Assembly: GCF_000011065.1 (NCBI RefSeq)
Contig: NC_004663.1
Span: forward strand, 2,914,001-2,978,000
Length of the DNA stretch: 64,000 nucleotides
Origin: Bacteroides thetaiotaomicron VPI-5482
Lineage (GTDB): Bacteria > Bacteroidota > Bacteroidia > Bacteroidales > Bacteroidaceae
Direction of reading: 5' to 3'
The position numbers were made by a program, and so were the translations under genes. The notes under the pieces were generated by a model. The model did not search any database, was not told where the DNA came from, and was given only the letters and a program-made list of their open reading frames with translations. Numbering within the stretch: position 1 is the stretch's first letter; each line of letters opens with the position of its first letter. Below, in pieces: positions 42,653-51,173 of this stretch.

Positions 42653-43231
42653 TTAGAATCCCATAGCCTCTTTTACCAAAGACATTTCACGATGGGAAGT
42701 CAGTTTCTCCAATAAAAGAAGGGCTACTCCCGAAGCGGTTTGAGGACCATAGGACGTGATTATATTGTCGTCCACCACTATCGGTTCATGGACGATTATT
42801 GCTCCGAAACTTTGAAGAACCTTTTGCTTGACTGCCCCTCCGAGATGATAAGTAGTCGCCTTTCTATCTTTCAGCACACCACTTTTACCGACAGGCAAAG
42901 CACCTACACAAACTGTTGCAATCCATTTCTTCCGGGCATCAAACTGACGAATCAGATTTAAAAGCTTCTCTTCATAAGCCTCTTCATAAAAGCCGAAAAC
43001 TTCAAAACCTCCGGGGATGGCAAGAGCATCATATTCATCAACGGATATCTCATCAATCGTCTTATCCACCAAAACGGGAATATTAAAAGAACTGATGACT
43101 TTCTCGTTAAAACCACCTGTTACCACCTCAACATCACAGCCAAAATCAGTTTTCGCCCATCCCATCACATCAATGAAACCACTAAATTCAATCGTCTCAA
43201 AGCCTTTAGCAAGAAAAACCAGTAACTTCAT
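42653..43231 (-). CDS. DJ-1/PfpI-family protein
   Basis: A 192-residue DJ-1/PfpI protein. The nucleophile elbow cysteine is Cys108 in WIATVCVGALPVGKSGVL, and the conserved glutamate lies near residue 15 in FETIEFSG. AIPGGFEVFGFYEEAY near residue 71 and ATTYHLGG near 125 fit the family. Possible roles are glyoxalase III-type methylglyoxal removal, deglycase or chaperone. It is full length, unlike the truncated relative at 11772. It is transcribed divergently from the AraC-GyrI gene, with a -7 box at 43271-43278. Confidence 0.82.
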   Translation of the reverse strand: MKLLVFLAKGFETIEFSGFIDVMGWAKTDFGCDVEVVTGGFNEKVISSFNIPVLVDKTIDEISVDEYDALAIPGGFEVFGFYEEAYEEKLLNLIRQFDARKKWIATVCVGALPVGKSGVLKDRKATTYHLGGAVKQKVLQSFGAIIVHEPIVVDDNIITSYGPQTASGVALLLLEKLTSHREMSLVKEAMGF

Positions 43232-43270
43232 AATCGTCAGTGTTATAAATTAAACAAACCGTTTATACTG

Positions 43271-43278
43271 CAAAGATA
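43271..43278 (-). promoter_or_regulatory. -7 box of the DJ-1 gene
   Basis: On the minus strand TATCTTTG, 40 bases before the ATG at 43231. The divergent box is at 43431-43438. Confidence 0.55.
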
Positions 43279-43430
43279 GGCAGATACCTCATGAAACAAG
43301 AATAATCCGCCAAAAACTGCTATATTTACTTCATCTTTCACACATAAAAAGACTTCTGCAAATACAGTGTAAGGATAAAATTCACAAGATAGTTAGCAAG
43401 AATAGACAAGCAGATCTGACAGACGGCAGC

Positions 43431-43438
43431 TATCTTTG
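43431..43438 (+). promoter_or_regulatory. -7 box of the AraC-GyrI gene
   Basis: TATCTTTG, 20 bases before the ATG at 43458. Confidence 0.6.
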
Positions 43439-43457
43439 CGATTAAAAACCGTCTGAC

Positions 43458-44405
43458 ATGAATATACAAGAAAAAAGTAAAATAGAATATCGTTCCAGGA
43501 TCAATCGGGTGATGGACTACATTGACATACATCTCGACCAGCCTCTGGAACTGAAAAGTATAGCAGAAATAGCTAACTTTTCGCCTTTTCATTTCCACAG
43601 GATATTCACGTTCCTGATAGGTGAAACACCGATTGATTACATCCAACGCCTCCGGATTGAGAAGGCAGCCTGCCGGTTACGGGAAAATATGGATATTTCT
43701 ATCAGTGAGATTGCTGATAGTTGCGGTTTTTGCACAGTATCCCTTTTTAGCCGTGTATTCAAAAAGTTTTTTGGTTTGACGCCAAGCCAGTTCCGTAAAA
43801 CGGAGAGACCCGTTTATGCCCAGGACGGAATCTTATTTAGCAAGAACGGACAAATGGTTAGCAAGAATTTGACACCCAAGCATGTATTATCTCCCCAACT
43901 TTGCAGCGTCAAATTTAAAATATCATATTTTATGGAAACAAAAATCGAAGTAAAAGAGATGCCGGACATGAAAGCTGTTTATTGCCGGCATATGGGAGCA
44001 TTCAAAGAGATTGTAAAAGCGTATGAGAAACTTATCAAATGGGCAGAACCTCGTGGCCTGTATATTCCGAATGTTACGAAATCGGCAACCGTCACACATG
44101 ATGATCCTTCGGTAACGGAATTGAGTAAAGTGCGCCAGAGTGCCTGTATCATCGTGGAAGGAGACGTAAAAGGAGAAGGTGAAATCGGTAATCTCGTCAT
44201 TCCCGGTGGGCAATATGCTGTCGGACACTTTGAATTGGGTACTGAAGATTTCGAGAAGGCATGGAACACAATGTGCAAGTGGTTTACGGAAAGTGGGTAT
44301 CAGCAAGGAGATGGATGTACTTATGAGTTATACCATAACAGTCACCGGACACATCCGGAGAATAAACACATTGTGGATATTTGTATTCCGATAAAACCTC
44401 TTTAG
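43458..44405 (+). CDS. AraC regulator fused to a GyrI-like effector domain
   Basis: A 315-residue fusion. The DNA-binding AraC domain is N-terminal (residues 10-115: INRVMDYIDIHLDQPLELKS, FSPFHFHRIFTFLIGETP, then CGFCTVSLFSRVFKKFFG). Residues about 158-315 form a GyrI-like/SOUL-type ligand-binding domain (KIEVKEMPDMKAVYCRHMG, then VIPGGQYAVGHFELG and HIVDICIPIKPL). This is the Rob/BmrR-like layout, in which the effector domain binds hydrophobic cations or drugs. It diverges from the DJ-1 gene, which it may control. Confidence 0.85.
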   Translation: MNIQEKSKIEYRSRINRVMDYIDIHLDQPLELKSIAEIANFSPFHFHRIFTFLIGETPIDYIQRLRIEKAACRLRENMDISISEIADSCGFCTVSLFSRVFKKFFGLTPSQFRKTERPVYAQDGILFSKNGQMVSKNLTPKHVLSPQLCSVKFKISYFMETKIEVKEMPDMKAVYCRHMGAFKEIVKAYEKLIKWAEPRGLYIPNVTKSATVTHDDPSVTELSKVRQSACIIVEGDVKGEGEIGNLVIPGGQYAVGHFELGTEDFEKAWNTMCKWFTESGYQQGDGCTYELYHNSHRTHPENKHIVDICIPIKPL

Positions 44406-44435
44406 AGGATCATCTGTCTTACCGGATAAAAAACG

Positions 44436-44539
44436 AAGAGGATGTGTCAAGACTCCCCTTTTAACGAAATCATCTTCGCCACAGATAGTTGTAGCGAAGA
44501 TGATTCTTTATTTATGAAGGGTTTCGACACATCCTCTTT
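44436..44539. repeat. Nested inverted repeat between convergent genes
   Basis: Outer arms AAGAGGATGTGTC (44436-44448) and GACACATCCTCTT (44526-44538) enclose inner arms AATCATCTTCGC (44468-44479) and GCGAAGATGATT (44493-44504), all perfect. It lies between the AraC-GyrI gene and the convergent DUF3857 operon and probably terminates both. The outer arms are more elaborate than a simple terminator, so a MITE-like origin is possible. Confidence 0.6.
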
Positions 44540-44586
44540 GATTTGTTCTGAATGGCAGCCCCATCGGAACGATATGCCCGTCAGAT

Positions 44587-46149
44587 TTACTTCGCAGTTT
44601 GAAATAACAGACTATTGCCATTGGTATCCATCCATTCCGCCATCAAGCGATAATACGCCGGATATTCAGTCGGAGTTATCAATTGTTTTTTCAGTTTCAA
44701 GGTACGGAATATCTCTATTTTATCCTCCGCCTTTTTCACTGTAACTTCTATGATGCCGACAGCATTTTCAATCTTTTTGTTAGTCGGCACAACCACTGGT
44801 TTTATTCTTGCATCAATCTTTACGATATAGGTATAAGCCTCATCGGGCAAATACCGCAAAAGCAGGTTAACGGGACGAGTTGTATTCAGAGCCGTCACAC
44901 GTCCATCATAACTTGCCCATCCACCACGAGCCTGCGGTAAGTCGAATTTCCGATAACCATCAGCCAATGCCCTTCCGGTTTTATCGCTCACCCGCAAGGT
45001 GTCAGTTCGTGAAACAACATGAGAAACCTTCTCTAAAATTATCGGCTGAGCATTCAGATCAACTACAGAAACAAAATCCTGTATATCGGCAATTCCTTTA
45101 TCAAAGAGAAACAATCTGCTGACAGCGGCAAGTCCGGCTGCATCTTTATCTTCTGTTTTAGGAAAAGCCGCTTTTATCTCCGCACGGATGCCTATCGCTT
45201 GTTGCAAGGCAGCCAACAAAGCAGCCTTCTCCGCTTCAGTTCCGTATGCCGAACGGATCACTTCGGAAGCCGGACGCAAAAGGTATCCGGTTTGCGACAG
45301 GGTCAGACGGCAATTTCCTAATCCTTCTACATAAGCAGTGAGTAACTCCTTTTTTTGTTCTGTGGTTTGTGCACCGGCAGTCAGCTTCTGTGCCAATTCG
45401 GTAACATCCTTTCCATTACTTTCCAGTTGTTGTTTTATCACTTTCAGTGCATCAGCCTTTGAAGCATAAGTGGACGCCACAACAGCCTGTACATTACCTG
45501 CCGGCAAAGAGACGTCAAGTGAATAAGGACGCGGTTGCACATTTTTCAGTGTCCAGGTCACTGTTTTCATGCCATCCGCAGTTTTCACCACCGGAGCAGC
45601 TTTTCCATTCAACCATTCATAATGCAGAGGTTTGCTTTCGGGCACTGACAGCGAAAACACATATTCCCTGATTGGGGAAAGCTCTTCCACCTGCTCGCAC
45701 ACATCCAGTTCGGGCAGATATCCCGGACGGGTAACGACGGAGTAGTCCAGATAAATGGTAGCTCCCAATTCCAGTCCCGTATGAACGACTACCATCTCTT
45801 TCAGACCATTATAAGCCGGAGCATCTGCCGCTACGGAAGGAAGTACCTCAAGGAGCGCATTTTCGGGAGTCTTCACAATAGTACCGTCTTTCTGACGAGT
45901 ATAAGAATCGTGTATCTTCAGTGTCTGAAACTCCGGATTGTAAATGATAAAACTCTCTCCATACACACGGTTCATCGCTGCATGAGTAAACAAAGTCAGC
46001 TCTTTTTGCACACGCATTTCCTGACTGCCGTCAGCGTGTAACGTATAAGCCTTGCTCAATTTCCCAAATTCAGCTTCGGATGCCGCTTTCACCGGAAATG
46101 CCAGAATCAACATCGCCAGCGTAACTATATAATAATATGTATTTTTCAT
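44587..46149 (-). CDS. DUF3857-domain secreted protein without transglutaminase core
   Basis: A 520-residue protein with a signal peptide (YYIVTLAMLILAFPVKAASE). The N-terminal about 200 residues resemble DUF3857 (YTLHADGSQEMRVQKELTLF, then ELGATIYLDYSVVTRPGYLP). The middle (residues 225-345) is helical, like a transglutaminase-associated region, but the Cys-His-Asp triad is not visible. The C-terminal 150 residues are beta-rich. It starts 6 bases after the stop of the DUF3857-transglutaminase gene, with which it forms an operon. It may be an inactive partner of that enzyme. A periplasmic or outer membrane location is inferred. Confidence 0.7.
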   Translation of the reverse strand: MKNTYYYIVTLAMLILAFPVKAASEAEFGKLSKAYTLHADGSQEMRVQKELTLFTHAAMNRVYGESFIIYNPEFQTLKIHDSYTRQKDGTIVKTPENALLEVLPSVAADAPAYNGLKEMVVVHTGLELGATIYLDYSVVTRPGYLPELDVCEQVEELSPIREYVFSLSVPESKPLHYEWLNGKAAPVVKTADGMKTVTWTLKNVQPRPYSLDVSLPAGNVQAVVASTYASKADALKVIKQQLESNGKDVTELAQKLTAGAQTTEQKKELLTAYVEGLGNCRLTLSQTGYLLRPASEVIRSAYGTEAEKAALLAALQQAIGIRAEIKAAFPKTEDKDAAGLAAVSRLFLFDKGIADIQDFVSVVDLNAQPIILEKVSHVVSRTDTLRVSDKTGRALADGYRKFDLPQARGGWASYDGRVTALNTTRPVNLLLRYLPDEAYTYIVKIDARIKPVVVPTNKKIENAVGIIEVTVKKAEDKIEIFRTLKLKKQLITPTEYPAYYRLMAEWMDTNGNSLLFQTAK

Positions 46150-46155
46150 TCTGCT

Positions 46156-48120
46156 CTACTTTTTAATCACCAAATATTCACCATACGCCTTGTGGGCATT
46201 CACAGCATTGCGGAAACTTTCCCAATCAGAAGCCTCATAAACACGCTTCTTCAAAGCCAATCGATTGTGGAGCAACACTTTATTTCCTTTCTGTACCAAC
46301 GAACCTTCAAAATCGGCTCCCACTCCTTGCATGGTTTCATCCTTGACCGCACTCACCAGCTTGTATCCTGCCGGAAGCTGAACCGTTTCATCCAGTTCGA
46401 CCAAACGGGAACAAGCATCTTTGAAACCATACTTGCGGTTTTCTACCGAAGTATCGATCCACATATAAGAACGTACCTGATTATAAAGGTTATTCATCAC
46501 CATCGGACGGAAAAACATCTCGCCCTCTCCTTTCAAGGCATAATCGGGTATTTCATAACGAAAAGTGATTTTAATAGGTGCAGCCTGATAGTCTTTGGGA
46601 TTTTTTCCATAGTCTACGCTCAACAATCTGGCTTTGGGAGAGATGGCCAACAGCTGACGTTCCATCGTGCTTTTCCATTCGCTCTGAAAGCCGGTGGTAA
46701 AGATGCGACGGATATTGCTGTCACTCTGTCCTTCGGCTGTAAGGGTAAAAGTACCGCGTAGTGTACCATCTGCTTCCAAGCGGTTGTCGGCTTTGATACG
46801 TACATAATGGTTTTCGGGAGCCGAAACCGGAGTGATACACAAATCAGAACCTTCGGGTACACCCGGCAGATAGTTCTGCTGCTGTTCGGCACTGCTCCAT
46901 AACTCGCGGCAGAAAGGAACCCATGTCGGATCAAGAGGCATATATGTTCCATTGCTCAGTTTCACCACTGCCACACAATGATTAAAATGGTCGGCAGGAA
47001 TACTTTCTACCCGACTGCCTGCCATCGTCATGGCAGGATAGGCTTCGAAACCAGCCATGCGCAAGAACGAAATCAGTGTACCTGCTATATCTTTGCAGAC
47101 TCCGCAACGATCAGTATAATTCATTTTAGTATTATGAAGTGTAAATCCTTCTCCTTTTCCCATCGAGATGCCGGAATAGCGGATGTTATCTGCCACCCAA
47201 TGAGTCAACACAGCTATTTTTTCCATTTCGGTCTTCTTGCCTTTTATCAGTTCATCCACTTTTTTCTGCGCTTCGGGCAATGGATCAAAACTACCATAAT
47301 CTTCATTCACTTTATTGAACCACAACGACTTGTCTTTCCACTGGGGAGTGGAAGACATCATCAGTTTGGGAGCTGCATCGAAAAGGTCTACCATGTTTGT
47401 CTCTTTAACGAAAGGCATCATATCATCCATCGCAAAGCTATATTTCTTGCGACCGTCTTCATAACGCATGGATGATGCGCACTCACCCTGATAGAACTGA
47501 AACTGAAGTTCCTTCTCCATCGGAATGCTTACTACATAAACTTTACGTACAGTAGGAGTGCTGCTCCAAAAAGGAACAATATCATAAAACTGTCCGCGCA
47601 TAGGCGGAATAAAGCGTGATTCATCTTCATTACCGGCTGCAAGCAACGCATAGGTAAAGCCTTTCTTGGCTATTTCGTAATCCACAATATCACCCGGCTG
47701 CAAGGCGCCCACTTCAATCATGATTTGTCTTGCGCCCCAATAAATAGCACGCGCAGGAGCAGCATAATCACAGGTTTTCCTGACATCAAGTTCATCTACT
47801 TTTCCATTGGCACGATGGATGGTTACACGTTTAAATTCGGCATAAGCAGTCAAAGGGTCATAATCGTATTTAATCACCCGATTATCCACTGCTCCCCTCG
47901 GAGTCTGTACCTTTATCACTTTGCATACAACAAACGACCCTTGTCCTGTAGGCTGAACAGATACCGATGTACTATCCAACAGTGTCACACAATCGGATGC
48001 TTCGTAAGTCTTCCCCTTCGCAGCCTGTTCATAAGGTTTCCAGCTTTGAGCCAATGACGCAGCCGAAACAAGAAGGCAGCAGAGGAGTGATACTAATAGT
48101 TGTTTTCTCATGTTTTTCAC
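46156..48120 (-). CDS. DUF3857-transglutaminase-like secreted protein
   Basis: A 654-residue protein with a signal peptide (QLLVSLLCCLLVSAASLAQS). DUF3857 covers about residues 50-250 (VVCKVIKVQTPRGAVDNRVI, then ALQPGDIVDYEIAKKG). A transglutaminase-like core follows: the catalytic Cys in DRCGVCKDIAGTLISFLRMA near residue 337, His in PADHFNHCVAVV near 378, and Asp in MPLDPTW near 395. The C-terminus is a DUF3858-like beta domain. The family is common in Bacteroidetes; the reaction (protein crosslinking, or peptide bond cleavage) is unknown. A -7 box at 48141-48148 lies just upstream, and the operon continues into the 520-residue gene. Confidence 0.82.
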   Translation of the reverse strand: MKNMRKQLLVSLLCCLLVSAASLAQSWKPYEQAAKGKTYEASDCVTLLDSTSVSVQPTGQGSFVVCKVIKVQTPRGAVDNRVIKYDYDPLTAYAEFKRVTIHRANGKVDELDVRKTCDYAAPARAIYWGARQIMIEVGALQPGDIVDYEIAKKGFTYALLAAGNEDESRFIPPMRGQFYDIVPFWSSTPTVRKVYVVSIPMEKELQFQFYQGECASSMRYEDGRKKYSFAMDDMMPFVKETNMVDLFDAAPKLMMSSTPQWKDKSLWFNKVNEDYGSFDPLPEAQKKVDELIKGKKTEMEKIAVLTHWVADNIRYSGISMGKGEGFTLHNTKMNYTDRCGVCKDIAGTLISFLRMAGFEAYPAMTMAGSRVESIPADHFNHCVAVVKLSNGTYMPLDPTWVPFCRELWSSAEQQQNYLPGVPEGSDLCITPVSAPENHYVRIKADNRLEADGTLRGTFTLTAEGQSDSNIRRIFTTGFQSEWKSTMERQLLAISPKARLLSVDYGKNPKDYQAAPIKITFRYEIPDYALKGEGEMFFRPMVMNNLYNQVRSYMWIDTSVENRKYGFKDACSRLVELDETVQLPAGYKLVSAVKDETMQGVGADFEGSLVQKGNKVLLHNRLALKKRVYEASDWESFRNAVNAHKAYGEYLVIKK

Positions 48121-48140
48121 TTACATTTTATTTATAGAAA

Positions 48141-48148
48141 CAAATGTA
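48141..48148 (-). promoter_or_regulatory. -7 box of the DUF3857 operon
   Basis: On the minus strand TACATTTG, 20 bases before the ATG at 48120. It lies in a 9-bp inverted repeat, CTTACATTT against AAATGTAAG. Confidence 0.45.
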
Positions 48149-48334
48149 AGTAAAATCTTTGGAATTTATTTACTTCATGCTAAAGCAATTATCTTTTTTC
48201 CTGCCTCAATACAACAAATTACTACATCACCTTACTTACAAAAACAAATGACCTATTTGAAATATTTAAATATTTATCCTGAATTTATATCTAGTTTCTA
48301 ACCAATCCTCCGTTTCTCACCGAGAAATGCCCTC

Positions 48335-48390
48335 TTGGTTTTAAAGAAATGGGGCGTTGGTTTTAAAGGAACGACCCGTTGGTTTTAAAC
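48335..48390. repeat. Phased 22-bp micro-array (c)
   Basis: TTGGTTTTAAA recurs at 48335, 48357 and 48379, exactly 22 bases apart; between copies are different 11-base fillers. The last copy ends in the palindrome GGTTTTAAACC. It lies alone in the 48121-48714 gap, where I otherwise see only AT-rich sequence and a promoter near the right end. Confidence 0.6.
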
Positions 48391-48678
48391 CAAAAATAGA
48401 AAATTATAACTATTTGATATACTGTCTTTTACAAAACACACAATAACGTTCTTCAGCATATTTTATTTTTCTCAACAAATAGATTGAATTTTAAAATTAT
48501 AATTGAGGTGAAGTATGGAATATGTCTTTACATCTTAGTTCTAGAATCTCATTGCTATATTTGAAAAAGTGCAATAAAAATTAAAAAAAAGACTGAAATG
48601 TAGATGAAAATGGAACTTCTTCTAATAATTATAACCCAGGATGCCTATATTGGACAACGATTTACTAAAAGATCATCC

Positions 48679-48686
48679 TATCTTTG
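48679..48686 (+). promoter_or_regulatory. -7 box fixing the start of the DUF3788 gene
   Basis: TATCTTTG falls inside the longest frame (from 48604) and 28 bases before the ATG at 48715, so the later ATG is used. Confidence 0.6.
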
Positions 48687-48714
48687 CGGCATATATGATA
48701 AAACAGCAAATACC

Positions 48715-49140
48715 ATGAAAGAACCTTTTCAAATACCGACTTCCAAAGATATAGAGAATCTGATAGGAACAGACCTTTATGATGTATGGAACTCACTCTG
48801 CCAGCGCATCGAGAAGAGCTACGAAATGGAGCTACTTTGGAACCGTGGCGGCAAAGCGTGGACGTATGAATACAAATACCGCAAAGGCGGTAAAACCCTC
48901 TGTGCTTTATATGCGAAGGAAAAGACTCTGGGATTTATGGTTATCTTAGGAAAAGATGAACGTGCCAAATTTGAAATTCAGCGGGGACAGTTTTCAAACG
49001 AGGTACAGATGATCTATGATGCAGCTACCACTTTCCACGACGGCAAATGGATCATGTTTGAATTAAAAGACACAAAACTATTCAATGATATGGAACGGCT
49101 TCTGCTTATTAAGCGAAAACCAAACAGAAAAGCAGAGTAA
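48715..49140 (+). CDS. DUF3788-family protein
   Basis: A 141-residue cytosolic protein from the ATG at 48715 (MKEPFQIPTSKDIEN). It matches the DUF3788 pattern almost throughout: ELLWNRGGKAWTYEYKYRKG, then LCALYAKEKTLGFMVILGKD and YDAATTFHDGKWIMFEL, ending LLIKRKPNRK. The family is widespread in gut bacteria with no proven function; the fold is probably an alpha-beta ligand-binding one. A terminator at 49152-49175 follows. Confidence 0.75.
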   Translation: MKEPFQIPTSKDIENLIGTDLYDVWNSLCQRIEKSYEMELLWNRGGKAWTYEYKYRKGGKTLCALYAKEKTLGFMVILGKDERAKFEIQRGQFSNEVQMIYDAATTFHDGKWIMFELKDTKLFNDMERLLLIKRKPNRKAE

Positions 49141-49151
49141 AGGAAGGAAAA

Positions 49152-49175
49152 GGAAGCTATTTTTTCATAGCTTCC
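49152..49175. terminator. Terminator after DUF3788
   Basis: Arms GGAAGCTAT (49152-49160) and ATAGCTTCC (49167-49175) with a T-rich loop. Confidence 0.6.
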
Positions 49176-49439
49176 GCTCTCATATCTTTAGGCATTCTCT
49201 CCAGTGCATACCGGTAAGCTGTACGAGGCTTTGCAGAACGATGCTTCGTAACAAAATCGAATATCTCATTAATTTCTACGAGAACGATACGCCCATTCGC
49301 AGGCTACAACTGCTTCTTACCAAAAGCCCGACTTCCACAGTTACTCACACAATTGAAAAATATCCGGTTTAGATTCACCTTTTACCTCCTGCCAGGATAC
49401 AAACATCCTTTTTGTATCTTTGCCGGATACAGAATAAGA

Positions 49440-49598
49440 ATGAAAAGAGAAATCCTATATCAGAGGATAGCCGGTACCATCGCCTGGCAAACAGACACAC
49501 TTTTCTATATATTAACAGGTACAGATATCCGGATAAATCAACATTTACGCACAGGAAATGAGATAAAGAGAGAGATAACAGTCAGAATACAACCGTAA
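49440..49598 (+). CDS. Short unassigned open frame behind a consensus promoter
   Basis: A 52-codon frame, MKREILYQRIAGTIAWQTD and onward, starting 17 bases after a consensus -7 box TATCTTTG (49415-49422). No family recognised; no following hairpin. It could be a real small protein, the stump of a longer gene, or an RNA. Confidence 0.3.
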   Translation: MKREILYQRIAGTIAWQTDTLFYILTGTDIRINQHLRTGNEIKREITVRIQP

Positions 49599-49645
49599 TG
49601 CCATGCATATCTGTGAAGTAAAAAAAATAAAATACAAAGAAACGA

Positions 49646-51019
49646 TTACTCCACACGCAAAGTATTCCCTTTAATCCTTCCCAGAATTTTAGGGAACTGC
49701 CCAAAGAACAATAACGTGCAACAGATGGCCGCAGTCGCATCAGATATAGCCTCAGCTGCATACACTCCGGTTACTCCCATAAAGTTCGGCAAAATTAACG
49801 CCAGCGGAATCAACAGGATAGCTTTACGCAACAGAGCAATGAAGATAGAGATTCGGGCCTGCCCCAATGCAACGAACATATTCTGACAGGCACGTTGCAA
49901 GCCGAAAATGGTCATGCCACCCAAGAAAACGGGCATTGTCCAACGTACAGTTTCTATCAGTCTTTCATCACTGGTGAAAGCAGAGGCAACCGTCGAAGGG
50001 AAGAGAATCATGAAAAGCATCAATATCAAATTGAAGGAAAACATGGTTACCAGCACAATACGGAAGCAATCTTTCACACGCTGCTTGTCACCATGCCCGA
50101 AGTTATAACTTATAATCGGAACGAATCCTTGCGCAAATCCGGTCAGCGGTACACTGGCAAACTGCATCGAACTTTGCAGAATCGTCAATGCGCTGATGTA
50201 GATATCTCCAAATTCCTTCAGACTGCTATTGAGGACAAACCCAACCAGACTTTCCGTACTTGCCATAATGAAGGGGGATACTCCTAAAGCTAATATGGAA
50301 AGGATAATCTTCCGGTCCAGTCCCATATATCGTTTCTCCAAAGGCAGAGAGGCACGTCGGGAAAAGAGGAAACTTACCACCCACACCGCACTGCATGCTT
50401 GGGAAAGTACTGTAGCCAAAGCAGCACCTTTCACGCCCATGTCAAACCAGAAAATAAAAATAGGATCAAGAATGATGTTCAATAAGGCTCCGATCAGAAC
50501 TGAAAACATGGCAATGGCAGGACGTCCCTGAGCATTGATAAAGCTATTCAACCCGGTGGATATTTCGACAAATATCGTTCCCAAGAGATAAATGGAAAGA
50601 TAGTCAACCGCATATTCCAAGGTGTTTTCCGAAGCTCCTGTAAAGAGGAGAATAGGTTCCATAAAAGTATATGCAATGACAGAAGTCAGCAAAGTAAACA
50701 ATATCAGCAGAACAAACCCGTTTCCCAATATCTTTCCGGCTCGTACACGGTCGCCCTGTCCGAGTGCAATGGCAGCCAACGGAGCACCACCGCCGCCGAC
50801 AATTGCCGAAAAAGAAGAAATCAGTATAATGAGAGAGGTAGTCACCCCTACACCCGCCAGCGCATCGGTGCCAATTCCCGGAATATGCCCGATGTATATA
50901 CGGTCCACAATGCTATAAAGCAGATTGACAAATTGTGCAGCCACTGCCGGGAGTGCCATCTTAAAAACAAGCGGTAACATACGTTCTGTTCCCAGCCGTT
51001 CTTCGTATTTATTGTTCAT
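49646..51019 (-). CDS. MATE-family efflux transporter
   Basis: A 457-residue membrane protein with twelve predicted segments in two six-helix halves, the MATE (MatE/NorM-like) arrangement. Family hallmarks are FKMALPAVAAQFVNLLYSIV with DRIYIGHIPG in half one, and SSMQFASVPLTGFAQGFVPI with SYNFGHGDKQRVKD in half two. MATE pumps export drugs and cationic compounds using sodium or proton gradients. It is monocistronic. A perfect 15-bp inverted repeat (51063-51100) lies 44 bases upstream of the ATG and may be an operator or the upstream gene's terminator. Confidence 0.88.
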   Translation of the reverse strand: MNNKYEERLGTERMLPLVFKMALPAVAAQFVNLLYSIVDRIYIGHIPGIGTDALAGVGVTTSLIILISSFSAIVGGGGAPLAAIALGQGDRVRAGKILGNGFVLLILFTLLTSVIAYTFMEPILLFTGASENTLEYAVDYLSIYLLGTIFVEISTGLNSFINAQGRPAIAMFSVLIGALLNIILDPIFIFWFDMGVKGAALATVLSQACSAVWVVSFLFSRRASLPLEKRYMGLDRKIILSILALGVSPFIMASTESLVGFVLNSSLKEFGDIYISALTILQSSMQFASVPLTGFAQGFVPIISYNFGHGDKQRVKDCFRIVLVTMFSFNLILMLFMILFPSTVASAFTSDERLIETVRWTMPVFLGGMTIFGLQRACQNMFVALGQARISIFIALLRKAILLIPLALILPNFMGVTGVYAAEAISDATAAICCTLLFFGQFPKILGRIKGNTLRVE

Positions 51020-51062
51020 TCCAAACTTCTTTTTCTAAAATCGGCTGCAACATAGATAAAAA

Positions 51063-51100
51063 ACTTCAATTTTTATCTATATTGTGATAAAAATTGAAGT
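51063..51100. repeat. Perfect 15-bp inverted repeat upstream of the MATE gene
   Basis: ACTTCAATTTTTATC (51063-51077) is exactly mirrored by GATAAAAATTGAAGT (51086-51100), loop 8 bases. Both neighbours are on the minus strand, so it can be the terminator of the GH28-like gene or an operator of the MATE gene. Confidence 0.6.
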
Positions 51101-51173
51101 ATAATCTTTCCTTCTGACCGCATGACAGTTTTTGGCATGTGGCGCCATTTCTAACATTCTGTCTGCTTCGTTT

